Below are positions 35,903-44,190 of a DNA stretch of 64,000 bases, piece by piece (within the stretch, counting starts at the first letter, position 1; every line of letters begins with the position of its first letter). The stretch spans positions 186,001-250,000 of the forward strand of contig CAYVHO010000002.1 in the NCBI GenBank assembly GCA_964451325.1, in the 5' to 3' direction. Below the pieces are notes generated by a model that did not search any database, was not told where the DNA came from, and worked only from the letters and a program-made list of their open reading frames with translations. The DNA is from JAADHI01 sp964451325. GTDB lineage: Bacteria; Nitrospirota; Nitrospiria; SBBL01; JAADHI01. The position numbers and the translations under genes were made by a program.

Positions 35903-36796
35903 ATGAATAATCAGGAAAAAGCATTGGCAAGAAAGCTCTTTAAACTGAAAATTCATGAAGCCAATGGACAGGCTTTTGAAGATTTGTTTACTGCAATTAT
36001 GAACTATGCTGAACCTGATTTTCAGGCGATCAAAGCTTGGGGGAATATTGGTGATCGAAAAAATGACGGTTACATCAAATCTAAAGGGATCTTTTTCCAA
36101 GTGTTTGCACCTGAAGAAATTGGGAAATCCTATGTCGATGTTGTTAAAAAACTGAAAGACGATTTTAATGGTCTTCTGAATCATTGGTCTCCTGTTAATG
36201 AATTTTATTTTGTCGTAAATGACAAATACAAGGGTGTCAATGCAGATTGTGAGCAGGCCTTACAAACAATAAAACAGGAACACAGCTTACGAAATGCGGG
36301 ATTTAAAACCGCTAAAGATTTAGAAAATTTGTTGTTTTCATTGGGTGAGGATGAAATTTCAACGATCGTCGGACATTTTCCTGACCCGGCAAACATCCAA
36401 TTGGTATTTTCTGTATTGGGTGAAATTATTAGTCACCTTATGGGCTTGCCTTTGCAGAAAAGTCAGGATGACCATTTTGTTTACCCTGATTGGGATAAAA
36501 AAATTTCCTTTAATCATTTGGAAAGTTTAGACGCTGAATACTTAAACAATGGGTATATCCAAATTGGGTCACTCGATGAATATCTAGATAACCAAAGCAA
36601 CTTTTTTGCTGACGAAGTCAAAAACAAGATTCATGAAGTTTATCTTGAAAAAAGAGAGCGGTCTTCAGGAAGCGATCTCTTTTGGGAAATAGTGAATACT
36701 CTTAGTCCTAAAGTAAGAGCAAGCTATCAATCTGCGGCCATTATATTGATGGCAAAATACTTTGAAACCTGTGATATTTTTGAGGAGCCAACATGA
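35903..36796 (+). CDS. ABC-3C system protein with nuclease-like N-terminal domain
   Basis: First of three overlapping genes of an ABC three-component conflict system. The 297 residues begin with a probable restriction-endonuclease-like domain. AFEDLFTAI is a helix with Glu, and the core is GNIGDRKNDGYI followed by GIFFQVFAPEE, that is D...Q-x-F/Y-A-P in place of the usual E-x-K. The C-terminal half is helical with no known motif. GAAGGAAAG lies ahead of the ATG. Stop overlaps the next start by 4 bases (ATGA). Family naming is from memory of ABC-3C descriptions and not a search. Confidence 0.7.
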   Translation: MNNQEKALARKLFKLKIHEANGQAFEDLFTAIMNYAEPDFQAIKAWGNIGDRKNDGYIKSKGIFFQVFAPEEIGKSYVDVVKKLKDDFNGLLNHWSPVNEFYFVVNDKYKGVNADCEQALQTIKQEHSLRNAGFKTAKDLENLLFSLGEDEISTIVGHFPDPANIQLVFSVLGEIISHLMGLPLQKSQDDHFVYPDWDKKISFNHLESLDAEYLNNGYIQIGSLDEYLDNQSNFFADEVKNKIHEVYLEKRERSSGSDLFWEIVNTLSPKVRASYQSAAIILMAKYFETCDIFEEPT

Positions 36797-37035
36797 TATT
36801 GCCAAGTAAACATATTAATTTCTCACAATCTTTGCTTGGCTTAGGAGCATACATTTTGTCTAAACTGGATTCCCCCAAGAGCGTTGATGAGCTTTGGGAG
36901 GGCTACTTGTCGGACTACAATAATCATGTCTATTTAGCGAAGCATCGTTTTGATAATCTAGTGATGACACTGATTTTTTTATACAGTGTCGGCAGTATCG
37001 TTGAAGAAAATGGGGTTGTCGAAAAATGCGTTTGA
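36793..37035 (+). CDS. ABC-3C system middle component (MC6-like)
   Basis: An 80-residue protein starting with ILPSKHINFSQSLLGLGAYI and containing LDSPKSVDELWEGYL, which fits the description of ABC-three component middle component 6. It overlaps both neighbours (4 and 10 bases). It has a winged-helix-like predicted helix pattern. The middle component is believed to bridge the ATPase and the effector. Confidence 0.72.
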   Translation: MILPSKHINFSQSLLGLGAYILSKLDSPKSVDELWEGYLSDYNNHVYLAKHRFDNLVMTLIFLYSVGSIVEENGVVEKCV

Positions 37036-38756
37036 TTTCTTTGTCAGCCAGTGAAAGTAGCTTCAAGACAATTACTTTTAATAAATTTGGGGCGAGTTTT
37101 ATCCTCGCAAAACAGGATAAGCCAGAACAATATGATAAGAGTAAAACCTACAATGGTGTTGGTAAATCCTTGTCAATTGCTCTAATTGACTTCTGTCTAG
37201 GTGCAAGCACGAGGAATAAAATCACCAAGTCACTTCAAAAAACGCTGCCGCATTGGTCCTTTACTTTGAAGGTAGAAATCAATGATCAGCCCTATGAAAT
37301 TATTCGATATACCAATACACCCAGTCATATTGATTTAAATGGCGCTGAGCTATCATTGAGTGATTTTTGCGAAAAGTTAAAAGGTTTGTGTTTTAATATT
37401 TCTTCCGACATTGCATCTCTAAGTTTTCGTTCATTGTTGCCCTTTTTTCTGAGATCATCAAAACAATCCTATATTAACTACGATGAGCCGGTGAAGGGTG
37501 GTACTCCTTATCAGAGACAATTATCTAATGCTTTTTTATTAGGGCTTGATGTCAATTTTTCACAAACGAAAATGCAACTTAAAAAAGATTTGGATGAAAC
37601 AAAAAAACTGCATAACAACATTAAAAATGATCCTATTTTAAGACAGTTCTTTGAAGGTTACCAAGACTCATCTTTGGCTTTGGCTGATTTGAATGACAAG
37701 ATTGAGCACCTAGAAGGAGATTTAGAACGGTTTGAGGTGGCTGATGATTATTATCGTGTTAAACAAGAAGCTGATGATATCAAGAAGAATATCGATAAAA
37801 TCCAAAACCAAATCGTTCTAAAAAATAATGGCATAGATAATATTAATAAAAGTTTGAAAATAACGCCTGATGTGAACCGTCGAAATATTCAAATGGTATA
37901 TGACGAATCGATGCTGGTCTTTCAACAAAACATAGAAAAGCAACTCACTGAACTGGAAAAATTCTATGATGACTTGACTATCAACAGGTCTAAAAGACTC
38001 CAACAACAAAAACATAAAATTGTCGAAGAAATACGACAACTAGAAATCAAATTCACAAACTTAAAAGATAATTTTGATCATCATTTAAAATTTCTTGATG
38101 CTCATCAGGCATTAGATGTTTATGCCAGAATGAGTAGCCACATGGCCGATTTACAACAGCAAAGAGAGAAATTGCAAGGCTATGAAAAATTGCAACACGA
38201 CTACGAGCAGAAGAAAATTTCTTTGAGTAAAAAGATGCTTTTTCAGTCTGAGGAAACTGCTGACTATTTGGAGCAAGTGAAATCGGACATCGATAAAATA
38301 ATGGAGTATTTCCGGGTATTAGTGAAGCAATTTTACCCTCAAGCATTAGCGGGAATTACCGTCCACAACAATGCTGGGAAGAACCAAATCCGATACAATA
38401 TTGATGCAAAAATTCAGTCGGATTCTTCTGATGGAATCAATAGCGTCAAATTATTTTGTTATGATTTAACCTTGCTGATGCAAGGCAGTAACCACGTTAT
38501 GAATTTTGTTTTTCATGATAGCCGGTTATTCAGTGATATCGATGAGATACATTGCAATGAACTCTTTAAAATCGTAAAAGATAGATTTTCTAAAGAATCA
38601 AATAAACAATACATCGCAAGCATCAACCAAAATCAATTGAATGCTCTATCTCCTGAATATCAAGCGTTCGTGATAAATAACAAAGTCCAAGAACTGACAG
38701 ATGACTCTGATAGCGGTAAATTGTTGGGGCTTACTGTCGAGTTAGAATATGATTAA
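37026..38756 (+). CDS. ABC-3C ATPase (DUF2326, SMC/Rad50-like)
   Basis: A 576-residue ABC-type ATPase with an SMC-like coiled coil. The Walker A segment NGVGKSLSIALIDFCLG lies near residues 40-56. About 180-415 is coiled coil, and the C-terminal FVFHDSRLFSDIDEI is the Walker B/D-loop region of DUF2326 proteins. It starts inside the previous gene. This ATPase is thought to sense invading DNA or chromatin and to activate the effector. The gene, like its two partners, is AT-rich in comparison with flanking housekeeping genes, a sign of transfer. Confidence 0.8.
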   Translation: MRLISLSASESSFKTITFNKFGASFILAKQDKPEQYDKSKTYNGVGKSLSIALIDFCLGASTRNKITKSLQKTLPHWSFTLKVEINDQPYEIIRYTNTPSHIDLNGAELSLSDFCEKLKGLCFNISSDIASLSFRSLLPFFLRSSKQSYINYDEPVKGGTPYQRQLSNAFLLGLDVNFSQTKMQLKKDLDETKKLHNNIKNDPILRQFFEGYQDSSLALADLNDKIEHLEGDLERFEVADDYYRVKQEADDIKKNIDKIQNQIVLKNNGIDNINKSLKITPDVNRRNIQMVYDESMLVFQQNIEKQLTELEKFYDDLTINRSKRLQQQKHKIVEEIRQLEIKFTNLKDNFDHHLKFLDAHQALDVYARMSSHMADLQQQREKLQGYEKLQHDYEQKKISLSKKMLFQSEETADYLEQVKSDIDKIMEYFRVLVKQFYPQALAGITVHNNAGKNQIRYNIDAKIQSDSSDGINSVKLFCYDLTLLMQGSNHVMNFVFHDSRLFSDIDEIHCNELFKIVKDRFSKESNKQYIASINQNQLNALSPEYQAFVINNKVQELTDDSDSGKLLGLTVELEYD

Positions 38757-38856
38757 AGGGAGCACCCTATATTATTGGATGTTGTCGTTCTTGAACTCGT
38801 TCCCTCGACTTGCTCAAATGCAAACCGTTAGAACAAAATTCGCAGCATTCATAAAA

Positions 38857-38892
38857 AAACCCCGGATGAGGTTCCTACCTCATCCGGGGTTT
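38857..38892 (-). terminator. Intrinsic terminator after the glutaredoxin gene
   Basis: A 15-base perfect stem (38857-38871 with 38878-38892), GC-rich, 6-base loop, followed on the minus strand by a T run (from the A run at 38853-38859). It also separates the ABC-3C operon from the glutaredoxin gene. Confidence 0.92.
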
Positions 38893-38919
38893 AAAGCCAG
38901 TCATTCAATTGTAGAGATC

Positions 38920-39246
38920 TTACGCGTCGCCGAAGGCTTTTTTCAAAAGAGGTTCGACTTCGCCTTTTCTTTCCATTTCGTCCAAAATATCGGTGTCGCC
39001 GTAAAATTGACCGTCGATGAAGACCTTGGGTAAGGTCGGCCAGTTGGTCATTTGAGAGAGGGCTTCACGTTTCTCTCCGTTTCTTAGCACATCAACGACC
39101 TCAAAATCGTAACCGTATTTATCAAAAAAAACGATCGTTTCTTTCGTAAATCCGCACATGGGCATGGATTTTGTGCCTTTGCCGTAAATAAGAATTTTGT
39201 GGTCTGCAACTTCTTTTTTGATTTCATCATCTACTGGGTTTGCCAT
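38920..39246 (-). CDS. grxD: Grx4-type monothiol glutaredoxin
   Basis: Iron-sulfur carrier protein of 108 residues. The active-site motif is CGFT (Cys31) where the usual form is CGFS. The GSH-binding NWPTLPKVFIDGQFYGDTDIL matches the Grx4 group. It is followed upstream by a BolA-family gene (50 bases away on the same strand), the classical Grx4-BolA partner pair in Fe-S trafficking. Confidence 0.94.
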   Translation of the reverse strand: MANPVDDEIKKEVADHKILIYGKGTKSMPMCGFTKETIVFFDKYGYDFEVVDVLRNGEKREALSQMTNWPTLPKVFIDGQFYGDTDILDEMERKGEVEPLLKKAFGDA

Positions 39247-39296
39247 TGTTTCTCCTTAAAATATGGATTCGTTCGATAATCGATTCTAGCCTGTAT

Positions 39297-39545
39297 TTAG
39301 GCGGATGCGGCTTCAGACGGGGTTTGAGACTGGATTTCCAAGGCATGAATCCGACCGTCCTTCATGGGGTCATTCAGGGCTTGATAAACAAAACGTTGTC
39401 GATCAAGTAGATTTTTTCCTTCAAAAGCCTCGGAAATAATCTGAACCTGGTAGTGGTCCATGGTGCCGGTGCGATCTTTGACCCTTACCTCAGCATCCGG
39501 CATCGCTTTTTCAATATATTTAATCAAGGCGTCTTGGCTAATCAT
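39297..39545 (-). CDS. BolA/IbaG family protein
   Basis: An 82-residue protein of the BolA family. DAEVRVKDRTGTMDHYQVQIISEAFEGKNLLDRQRFVYQAL is the alpha-beta core with the conserved region and possible Fe-S-sharing His (H in DHYQV). It forms a heterocomplex with Grx4. Overall it is closer to IbaG/BolA2 than to E. coli BolA. It is in the same operon as grxD. Confidence 0.88.
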   Translation of the reverse strand: MISQDALIKYIEKAMPDAEVRVKDRTGTMDHYQVQIISEAFEGKNLLDRQRFVYQALNDPMKDGRIHALEIQSQTPSEAASA

Positions 39546-39665
39546 TGTGCTCCTTATCTATGTATGAAGAGAACCTATACTTAGAATTATACCCCAGCCT
39601 ATTTCAGGTCGTAAAGTGAAAAGATCGGGCCGACACCGGACAAAAATCTTTGTTATGATAAAAAC

Positions 39666-40877
39666 ATGCATCGCATGGAAGATATGAAAGAACAGGTCTC
39701 GCCCCTTTTTACACGCAATTTCAAGCTTCTTTTTATGGCTCACCTCTTTTTTGGGTTCTCCTTTTGGCCTTATGTGTTGCTGCCAGTTTTTATTCAGGAT
39801 CTCGGTAGCAATCTTGCTGAGGTGGGGATTATTATGGGGGCGGCTTCTGTCTCCGGCATGATTGTGCGTCCCTGGTCGGGGGATGCCCTTGACCGGATCG
39901 GTCGTCGCAGTTGTTTGCTTGCGGGTGGGCTGATCTTCCTGTTGACGCACGGTTTTTATCTTTTGGTCGATCAGATTGGTCCCTTTATCTATTTTGTCCG
40001 CCTGTTTCATGGTTTGAGCATGGGCATCCTTTTTGCGACCTTTTTTACCTTTGCGGCCGATATTACGCCGCCTCAGCGTCGGACCGAGGGTATTGCCATC
40101 TTTGGAATCGGGGGGCATCTATCGGGTGCTTTTGGGGTGCCACTGGGTGAGTTTCTGATTCGCAGTGGGGGCTATCCCCTGCTCTTCAAAGCCTGTGCAG
40201 TCTTTACTGTATTATTCACGGTGTTCAGCTATTTTTTGAAAGAACCCCAAAAAATAGGAAATCAGGCAAGGTTTCGATTGGGTGATTTTTTCAAAGCGGG
40301 TTTTCAGCCCGAAAACCGTGTGCCCCTGATTGGAAACGGGCTTTTTGCATTGGGTTTGATCTCTTACATGGTTTTTTTGAAACCGTACGCGAACGAGCAG
40401 GGTCTTTCTGTGACCTTCTTTTTTATGGCCTACAGTTTGAGCGCCGTCTTGATTCGTCTGGTCGGGGGAAAATGGCCGGATCAGTTTGGCCTAAAAACCG
40501 TACTCTATCCCTCTTTTGTTTCACTCGCCCTGGGCATTTTTCTGCTTGCGTTGTGGCCTTCTTCCATCGGTTTGTTGGTCAGTGGTGTGCTCTGCGGTAT
40601 TGGGCACGGTTTTATTTTTCCCATCCTTTCCGTACTCTTAATCAATCGGGGTTCTGACAAAGAACGCGGCAGGAGCATGGCCCTCTTTACGCTTTTGTTT
40701 GATGTCGGTTTTTTTATCGGGGCACCACTTTGGGGTTATATCGCACAGCATTTTGATTATCCCGCCATGTTTACCCTCTCGGCGATCAGCGCCCTGCTTG
40801 CCATCGTGGTTTTTGTTTTTTTTGACCAAAAAGATCCGGTGCTTGTCCCCGCGAAAGTCAGCACCGACCCGCCTTAG
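39666..40877 (+). CDS. MFS transporter
   Basis: A 403-residue major facilitator with about 12 hydrophobic segments. The loop after TM2, DALDRIGRRSCLLAGG, is the family signature (D-x3-GRR). Substrate unknown; sequence resembles drug or sugar/arabinose-efflux-type carriers. Three Met codons lie close at the start (39666, 39675, 39684); GGAAG lies before the third. It is alone between the divergent bolA and the convergent tpx gene. Confidence 0.82.
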   Translation: MHRMEDMKEQVSPLFTRNFKLLFMAHLFFGFSFWPYVLLPVFIQDLGSNLAEVGIIMGAASVSGMIVRPWSGDALDRIGRRSCLLAGGLIFLLTHGFYLLVDQIGPFIYFVRLFHGLSMGILFATFFTFAADITPPQRRTEGIAIFGIGGHLSGAFGVPLGEFLIRSGGYPLLFKACAVFTVLFTVFSYFLKEPQKIGNQARFRLGDFFKAGFQPENRVPLIGNGLFALGLISYMVFLKPYANEQGLSVTFFFMAYSLSAVLIRLVGGKWPDQFGLKTVLYPSFVSLALGIFLLALWPSSIGLLVSGVLCGIGHGFIFPILSVLLINRGSDKERGRSMALFTLLFDVGFFIGAPLWGYIAQHFDYPAMFTLSAISALLAIVVFVFFDQKDPVLVPAKVSTDPP

Positions 40878-41011
40878 GAACTGTCCGTCAATAAGGGATA
40901 CACCTCATCTTCAGGCTATCTTTGAGCGAAGCGCAACAGTAAAATCCTCAAAGCTGAAAAAAGACGTCAGTCCCATCACCTTGTTTTTATCTTTAAAACA
41001 ATGTCGGTCTG

Positions 41012-41623
41012 CTAAATCAGACCCTTGGCCACTTCCATGGCCTTTTTTAAATCCGGTAATTGTGTGATCTCGGGGACGATCTGGATATAGCGGACGACGT
41101 TGTCTTTATCGACGACGAGGACTGACCGGGAAAGCAGATGCAGTGGCTTGATTAAGAGCCCGAAGTTTTTTCCGAAGGCGGCGGATCGATAATCCGAGAG
41201 AAACAGCATGTTGTGGATCTTGGCATTGTCCGAAAAGCGTTTTTGTGCGAAGGGGAGATCCATGCTCACGGTAATGAATTGCACCGTCTTGTCCAAGCCG
41301 CCATTCTTTTCGCTGAGGGCATGGGTTTGCTGCTCGCAGACGGGGGTATCCAAAGAAGGCACGACGCTGATGATGCGGACCTTGCCCTCCGTATCCGAAA
41401 TATTTTTCTCGGACAAATCGGTGGCGGTCAGCATGGCCTGCGGGAGGCGATCACCCACGCGAATGGCCTTTCCCTGCAAGGGGAGCGCTTTGCCTTTGAA
41501 AGTGACACTATTTCCTTCACCCGCCGTGACGCTGCCTGTGGACACTGTGAGCGTTTGGTGTCGGAAAGTGCTGCATCCGACGATGCCGATAACCATCAAA
41601 CTCAAAACAAACACCTTTTTCAT
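41012..41623 (-). CDS. tpx: Lipoprotein thiol peroxidase lacking the resolving cysteine
   Basis: Peroxiredoxin of the Tpx family, 203 residues. N-terminal lipobox IGIVGC (Cys17) predicts a membrane lipoprotein, unlike the cytosolic enzyme of E. coli. The peroxidatic Cys96 is in SLDTPVCEQQT, with the conserved Pro and Thr. The resolving cysteine position is Ser131 (DLPFAQKRFSDN where Tpx has RFC), and no third cysteine exists. It would be a one-Cys enzyme needing an external thiol. Start 41623 has AAGGAG 6 bases upstream; the open frame to 41716 crosses the inverted repeat at 41650 and is unlikely to be coding. Confidence 0.86.
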   Translation of the reverse strand: MKKVFVLSLMVIGIVGCSTFRHQTLTVSTGSVTAGEGNSVTFKGKALPLQGKAIRVGDRLPQAMLTATDLSEKNISDTEGKVRIISVVPSLDTPVCEQQTHALSEKNGGLDKTVQFITVSMDLPFAQKRFSDNAKIHNMLFLSDYRSAAFGKNFGLLIKPLHLLSRSVLVVDKDNVVRYIQIVPEITQLPDLKKAMEVAKGLI

Positions 41624-41649
41624 GATCTTCTCCTTAGTATTCGGACGAC

Positions 41650-41694
41650 TTGCAGAGCCGCCCTGATGATGCAGGTGACGGGGCGGCTCTGCAA
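41650..41694. repeat. 14-bp inverted repeat upstream of tpx
   Basis: Arms 41650-41663 and 41681-41694 are perfectly complementary and GC-rich; the loop is 17 bases. It lies between the tpx start and the upstream region. It could be a terminator-like hairpin in the leader or an operator. Confidence 0.6.
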
Positions 41695-41980
41695 AGCCGG
41701 GTGAACCTGAATGCACAGGCCACTGACCCCATGAGCCGAACTCTCGTGCAAAGTATGATACCTGAGAAAAATAGTATCTACCACCTGCGAATGAAAATTC
41801 GCTTTTAAAATTCTATGATAGGCTCTGTTTTCCCTTTAGATTAAAGAGTCAAACATAGATCTGAGCCTTATGCTTTTTTATCCCGTTCTTGCATCTGGGA
41901 AAGTGAGCCTTTCTTCCCTTCTTCGCGCTAAACCTTGCTTTTGTGTGAGTCGTATTGATATAAACCCTTCGTAAATATAA
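41695..41980. other. Gene-free stretch with a probable promoter for riboswitch 1
   Basis: No coding frame with a ribosome site is seen. TTGCTT (41935-41940) and TATAAA (41959-41964) are 18 bases apart on the plus strand, a reasonable promoter placing the start just before the riboswitch at 41981. Confidence 0.45.
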
Positions 41981-42174
41981 CTTGTTCAGGTCAGCGTGGT
42001 ATTTTGCCACGCTTGAAAAGGGAATCCCGTGAAAATCGGGAGCGGTCCCGCCGCTGTATTGGGGGACGAAACCCACATAGGGTCTTTAAGAGATTCTATA
42101 AAGCCACTGTCGTATCTGACGGGAAGGCGTGGGGAGTAGGACGAACCCAGAGCCAGAAGACCTGCCTGAAACAA
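41981..42174 (+). ncRNA. Cobalamin riboswitch 1 (transcription-terminating type)
   Basis: Closing stem P1 is CTTGTTCAGG (41981-41990) with CCTGAAACAAG (42163-42173). Conserved pieces: the GGAGCGGTCCCGCCGCTGT region, AAAGCCACTG, GGGAAGGCG and the B12 box AGCCAGAAGACCTGCC. It is followed by a regulatory terminator (42225-42265) and the TonB receptor gene. Confidence 0.93.
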
Positions 42175-42224
42175 GCGATCGCCCACCCGTCTTCGATGGA
42201 AAAGACAAGGGATCACGCTTAGAT

Positions 42225-42265
42225 ATCCCCATCTTCTCTCACCATCAGAAGCTGGGGATTTTTTT
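42225..42265 (+). terminator. Riboswitch 1 regulatory terminator
   Basis: Stem ATCCCCATCTTCT (42225-42237) with AGAAGCTGGGGAT (42247-42259), one mismatch, followed by a T7 run. It precedes the start of the receptor gene, so B12 binding is expected to cause early termination. Confidence 0.85.
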
Positions 42266-42309
42266 GTGCAAAATTGAGGATAACAACTGGAAAAGGACAA
42301 CGACACTTT

Positions 42310-44187
42310 ATGAATGGAAGATATAGATTTGCTCTTGGGTTTTATCTGTTGTTTGCGATGATTGGGGCAAACGCGGTTCACGCAGAAACCATTTCTGAAA
42401 CAGAGGTCGCGATATTGCCTCCCGTTATTGTGACTGCAACAAAAAGAGAAATCCCGCGCAACGAAAACGCAGCCTCTGCAACTGTGATTGATGCAAAAAC
42501 CATTGAAGAGAAACAATTGAGAACGGTACTGGATGCACTGAGAACAGTTCCCGGCCTCGATATTGTGCAGACCGGTGGCCCAGGGGGGACGACATCTGCT
42601 TTTATCCGAGGGGAGAGTTCATCTCAAACGCTGGTTTTAATTGACGGCGTTCAGGTCAACAGTCCTACGCTTGGTCAATATAATTTTGCCAATTTAACGA
42701 CGGACAATATCGAGCGGATCGAAATTATTCGAGGCCCTCAAAGCACGCTTTATGGTGCGGATGCCGTGGGCGGCGTGATCCAAATTTTTACTAAAACAGG
42801 AAGAGGCCCGTTCTCTGGAACCTTCTCTGTGGAGGGGGGTTCTTTTGATAGTTATCGCGAAAGCTTGAACCTGAATGGCTCCAACGAACGTGTCGATTAC
42901 AGTTTTTCAGCATCCCGCTTTGATACCGAAGGGTTTTCCAAAGCAGAAGTGGGATCAGAACGGGATGGATATGAAAATACTTCTTTTTCTTCAAGGGTCG
43001 GTCTCCATTTGTGGGAAACGTCCTTGTTGGACTGGAGTATGCGCTATAGCGATGCCAAGGTTGATGTGGATGGGTTTGCGAATACAGCTCCCTTTAATCC
43101 GATTGATAATTTTGCAACTCAGGAAAATATTGCTTTTTCGAGTGCACTCAGTTTTTCGTCTCAAATCCTTGAGTCTTGGAGTCATAAACTCCAGCTCAGC
43201 TACCAGGAAGAGGATAGCAAAGGCAAAGATGTCGTTCCAGGTTTCAATAATTTCAAGATCGAAACCCGGGGACAAACACTTGACTGGCAGCACAATCTCA
43301 GTTTGGGGCAATACAGCAATCTTGTCTTGGGGTATGAATACGAGGTCTTAGCAGGAAAGAATAAGGGTGTTTCTGGTTTTGATAAAACCCTGAGGAATGA
43401 AGCTGGGTATGTCCTGAATCAGTTCCGTTTTGCGCCAGTGATCTTCAATGTTGGTCTTCGTCTAGATAACAGCAACCAATTCGGTGAGAAAACAACCTAT
43501 AAAACGGAGCTGGCTTATTTACACGATGCAACAAACAGTAAAATAAGAGCTGCCTACGGTACGGGATTTCGCGCTCCTACGCTGAACGATCTTTATTTCC
43601 CTAACTTTGGGAACCCAGAGCTCAAACCAGAAGAAAGTCGAAGTTTTGAATTCGGTCTTGAGCAAAAATTTATGGGCGATACGGTGCAATTCACCGCCAC
43701 TTATTTCCAGACGCGTGTCGAGGAACTCATCGTTTTTGTCTTTGACCCCAATACCTTTATTGGTCAACCAGAAAATGTGCAAAAAGCAAAAATAGAAGGA
43801 TGGGAACTGGGGACTGTATTATCCCTTTCATCAAAAATTTCGCTTGCACTCGATTACACGCGCACGGAGACCAAGAACAAGAACACTGGGGCTGAGCTTT
43901 CAAGACGCCCCAAACACAAAGCGAGCGGCACACTCACATTGAAGCCCATTCCCGTCCTCTCAGTCAGCCTTGATTTTCGTTATGTTGGAAAGCGCTTCAA
44001 TGACACCGCCAATAATATCCGGATGAATGACTATACCGTGGTCAATGTCGCTGGCACATATGATTTTACGAAAACTGTACAGGTTTTTGCGCGCGTCGAA
44101 AACCTGCTTAACAGAGACTACCAAGAGGTCAACGGTTTTGCGACGGCAGGGTTTTCAGGGTTTGGCGGTGTGCGGGTGTCATTTTAA
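42310..44187 (+). CDS. btuB: TonB-dependent receptor, BtuB-like
   Basis: Outer-membrane transporter for cobalamin-type corrinoids (inferred from its B12 riboswitch). The 625 residues have a signal peptide (about 25 residues, ending VHA) and a TonB box near PPVIVTATK. The plug domain has QTLVLIDGVQVNSP and ERIEIIRGPQSTLYGADAVGGVIQI; the barrel ends in GFGGVRVSF. Start 42310 gives a proper signal peptide; a longer frame to a TTG at 42274 crosses into the leader. It is followed by cbiB after 3 bases. Confidence 0.88.
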   Translation: MNGRYRFALGFYLLFAMIGANAVHAETISETEVAILPPVIVTATKREIPRNENAASATVIDAKTIEEKQLRTVLDALRTVPGLDIVQTGGPGGTTSAFIRGESSSQTLVLIDGVQVNSPTLGQYNFANLTTDNIERIEIIRGPQSTLYGADAVGGVIQIFTKTGRGPFSGTFSVEGGSFDSYRESLNLNGSNERVDYSFSASRFDTEGFSKAEVGSERDGYENTSFSSRVGLHLWETSLLDWSMRYSDAKVDVDGFANTAPFNPIDNFATQENIAFSSALSFSSQILESWSHKLQLSYQEEDSKGKDVVPGFNNFKIETRGQTLDWQHNLSLGQYSNLVLGYEYEVLAGKNKGVSGFDKTLRNEAGYVLNQFRFAPVIFNVGLRLDNSNQFGEKTTYKTELAYLHDATNSKIRAAYGTGFRAPTLNDLYFPNFGNPELKPEESRSFEFGLEQKFMGDTVQFTATYFQTRVEELIVFVFDPNTFIGQPENVQKAKIEGWELGTVLSLSSKISLALDYTRTETKNKNTGAELSRRPKHKASGTLTLKPIPVLSVSLDFRYVGKRFNDTANNIRMNDYTVVNVAGTYDFTKTVQVFARVENLLNRDYQEVNGFATAGFSGFGGVRVSF

Positions 44188-44190
44188 GTT

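Noticed and set aside
39558..40118. 186-codon frame on the minus strand opposite the MFS gene
   Set aside because: Low-complexity Lys/Thr/Gly-rich product, no ribosome site, antisense to a clear transporter.
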